From the NCBI RefSeq assembly GCF_009601165.1, contig NZ_WIRE01000001.1:372001-436000 (forward strand): a stretch of 64,000 nucleotides of DNA, written 5' to 3'. Position numbers and translations under genes: made by a program. Positions 63,646 through 64,000 of this stretch are shown piece after piece; positions within the stretch are counted from its first letter, which is position 1; each line of letters opens with the position of its first letter. This stretch comes from Alcanivorax sediminis. GTDB taxonomy: Bacteria; Pseudomonadota; Gammaproteobacteria; Pseudomonadales; Alcanivoracaceae. The notes below the pieces were generated by a model. It was not told the origin of the DNA and searched no databases. It saw only the letters and a program-made list of their open reading frames with translations.

Positions 63646-64000
63646 TCACAGCTGCCTGAGGACCTTGCCGAGCAGTTCGGCAAAGATGGCCGGCTGCTCC
63701 ATTTGAGGAAAGTGCCAGGTGCCTTGCTGATGCCACTCGGTGACACGCCCGGCACAGCGGGCCTTGGCCGCATCGCCAATCAAATCGCCGTTAATGGCAT
63801 GAATGGGACAGGCAATGTCATTGAACGCGCCTTCCGGCGACCAGCGCAGCAGGTCAGACCACAGCGGCAACATGCGATCAGCGGGCGACGAGGCCATGCC
63901 CCTGGCCAGCGCCGCTTTCTGGTCCGCAGGCAGATCCGGACCAACATTATTGGCCACCAGACCGTCGATAGCAGCAGGGAAATCGGCATAGAAACCACTC
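63646..64000 (-). CDS. Alpha/beta hydrolase, C-terminal part (partial)
   Basis: The reading frame runs off the window end; 117 residues are visible. The visible part has the cap and C-terminal half of an alpha/beta hydrolase: ACPIHAINGDLIGD (acid strand) and GTWHFPQMEQPAIFAELLGK (catalytic His at WHFPQ). Frame continues upstream of the internal GTG at 63957 (SGFYADFPAAIDGLV...). Nucleophile is outside the window. Substrate unknown. Confidence 0.75.
   Translation of the reverse strand, partial: SGFYADFPAAIDGLVANNVGPDLPADQKAALARGMASSPADRMLPLWSDLLRWSPEGAFNDIACPIHAINGDLIGDAAKARCAGRVTEWHQQGTWHFPQMEQPAIFAELLGKVLRQL

Overview
The window looks like a chromosomal segment of a marine gammaproteobacterium close to Alcanivorax or related Oceanospirillales. 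This is inferred from the conserved order zapA-6S RNA-ygfA-ilvA-rpiA, the tkt-epd-pgk-fba block, the SahR-metK-ahcY-metF block, the moderately high GC content and the many small lipid-handling enzymes. No integrase, phage, plasmid, IS or CRISPR features were seen, so it reads as core chromosome rather than an island.

Layout. 1-4.2 kb: 3' end of a probable zapA, 6S RNA, 5-formyltetrahydrofolate cyclo-ligase, threonine dehydratase and ribose-5-phosphate isomerase. 4.2-8.1 kb: two small exported proteins, an alpha/beta hydrolase, a flavin-reductase-like protein, a membrane protein and a META-domain protein. 8.4-14 kb (minus strand): tkt-epd-pgk-fba, the triose/pentose part of gluconeogenesis. 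14-19 kb (plus strand): an SahR-type ArsR/methyltransferase regulator, metK, an S-adenosylhomocysteine (SAH) riboswitch, ahcY and metF, together the SAM/SAH cycle. 19-24.3 kb: a YbaK deacylase, pyruvate kinase, a DegV protein and two proteins of unknown function. 24.4-28.2 kb: a GFA-family protein, a LysR regulator, frmA and frmB (glutathione-dependent formaldehyde detoxification). 28.6-35.3 kb: a DUF7064/APH-kinase-like/DUF6285 trio, a small membrane protein, a nitronate-monooxygenase-type flavoenzyme, and an AraC regulator divergent from a sterol-desaturase-family membrane hydroxylase. 35.3-44 kb: MATE exporter, patatin, hydrolase, PpnP, a 925-residue ankyrin lipoprotein and a pirin. 44-54.6 kb: lipoproteins, a methyltransferase, a LysR regulator, an AI-2E-type exporter, a Ca/Na antiporter and an RND pump with its adaptor. 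54.9-60.5 kb: a probable small RNA, hemolysin III, an ArsR/YeeE-YedE sulfur operon, glutathione peroxidase, a DJ-1/PfpI protein and a dNTPase. 60.5-64 kb: two exported proteins and a truncated hydrolase.

The most unusual content is between the genes. Many intergenic gaps carry long imperfect palindromes whose arms are built from short degenerate repeated words. At least six unrelated word families can be told apart: GAGTTTCGAGT, TAGCTTG, GACGTCTGAC, GACGCCTGACGCC, CACGCGGCACGCAACACGC and CAGTGAACAGTTAACAGTG. All share one plan: a word arm, a centre that often holds a rho-independent terminator, and an inverted word arm. They sit at gene 3' ends and often run through stop codons. Some have an outer REP-like module resembling Pseudomonas REP sequences. 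This architecture-conserved, sequence-variable set of elements is the best candidate here for something poorly described.

Regulatory points worth noting are two independent SAH-sensing devices in one gene block, two regulator genes that appear to be leaderless with operators over the promoter or start codon, an orphan terminator that reveals a probable small RNA, and several divergent-promoter operators. All functions are predicted from reading the sequence; no searches were run.
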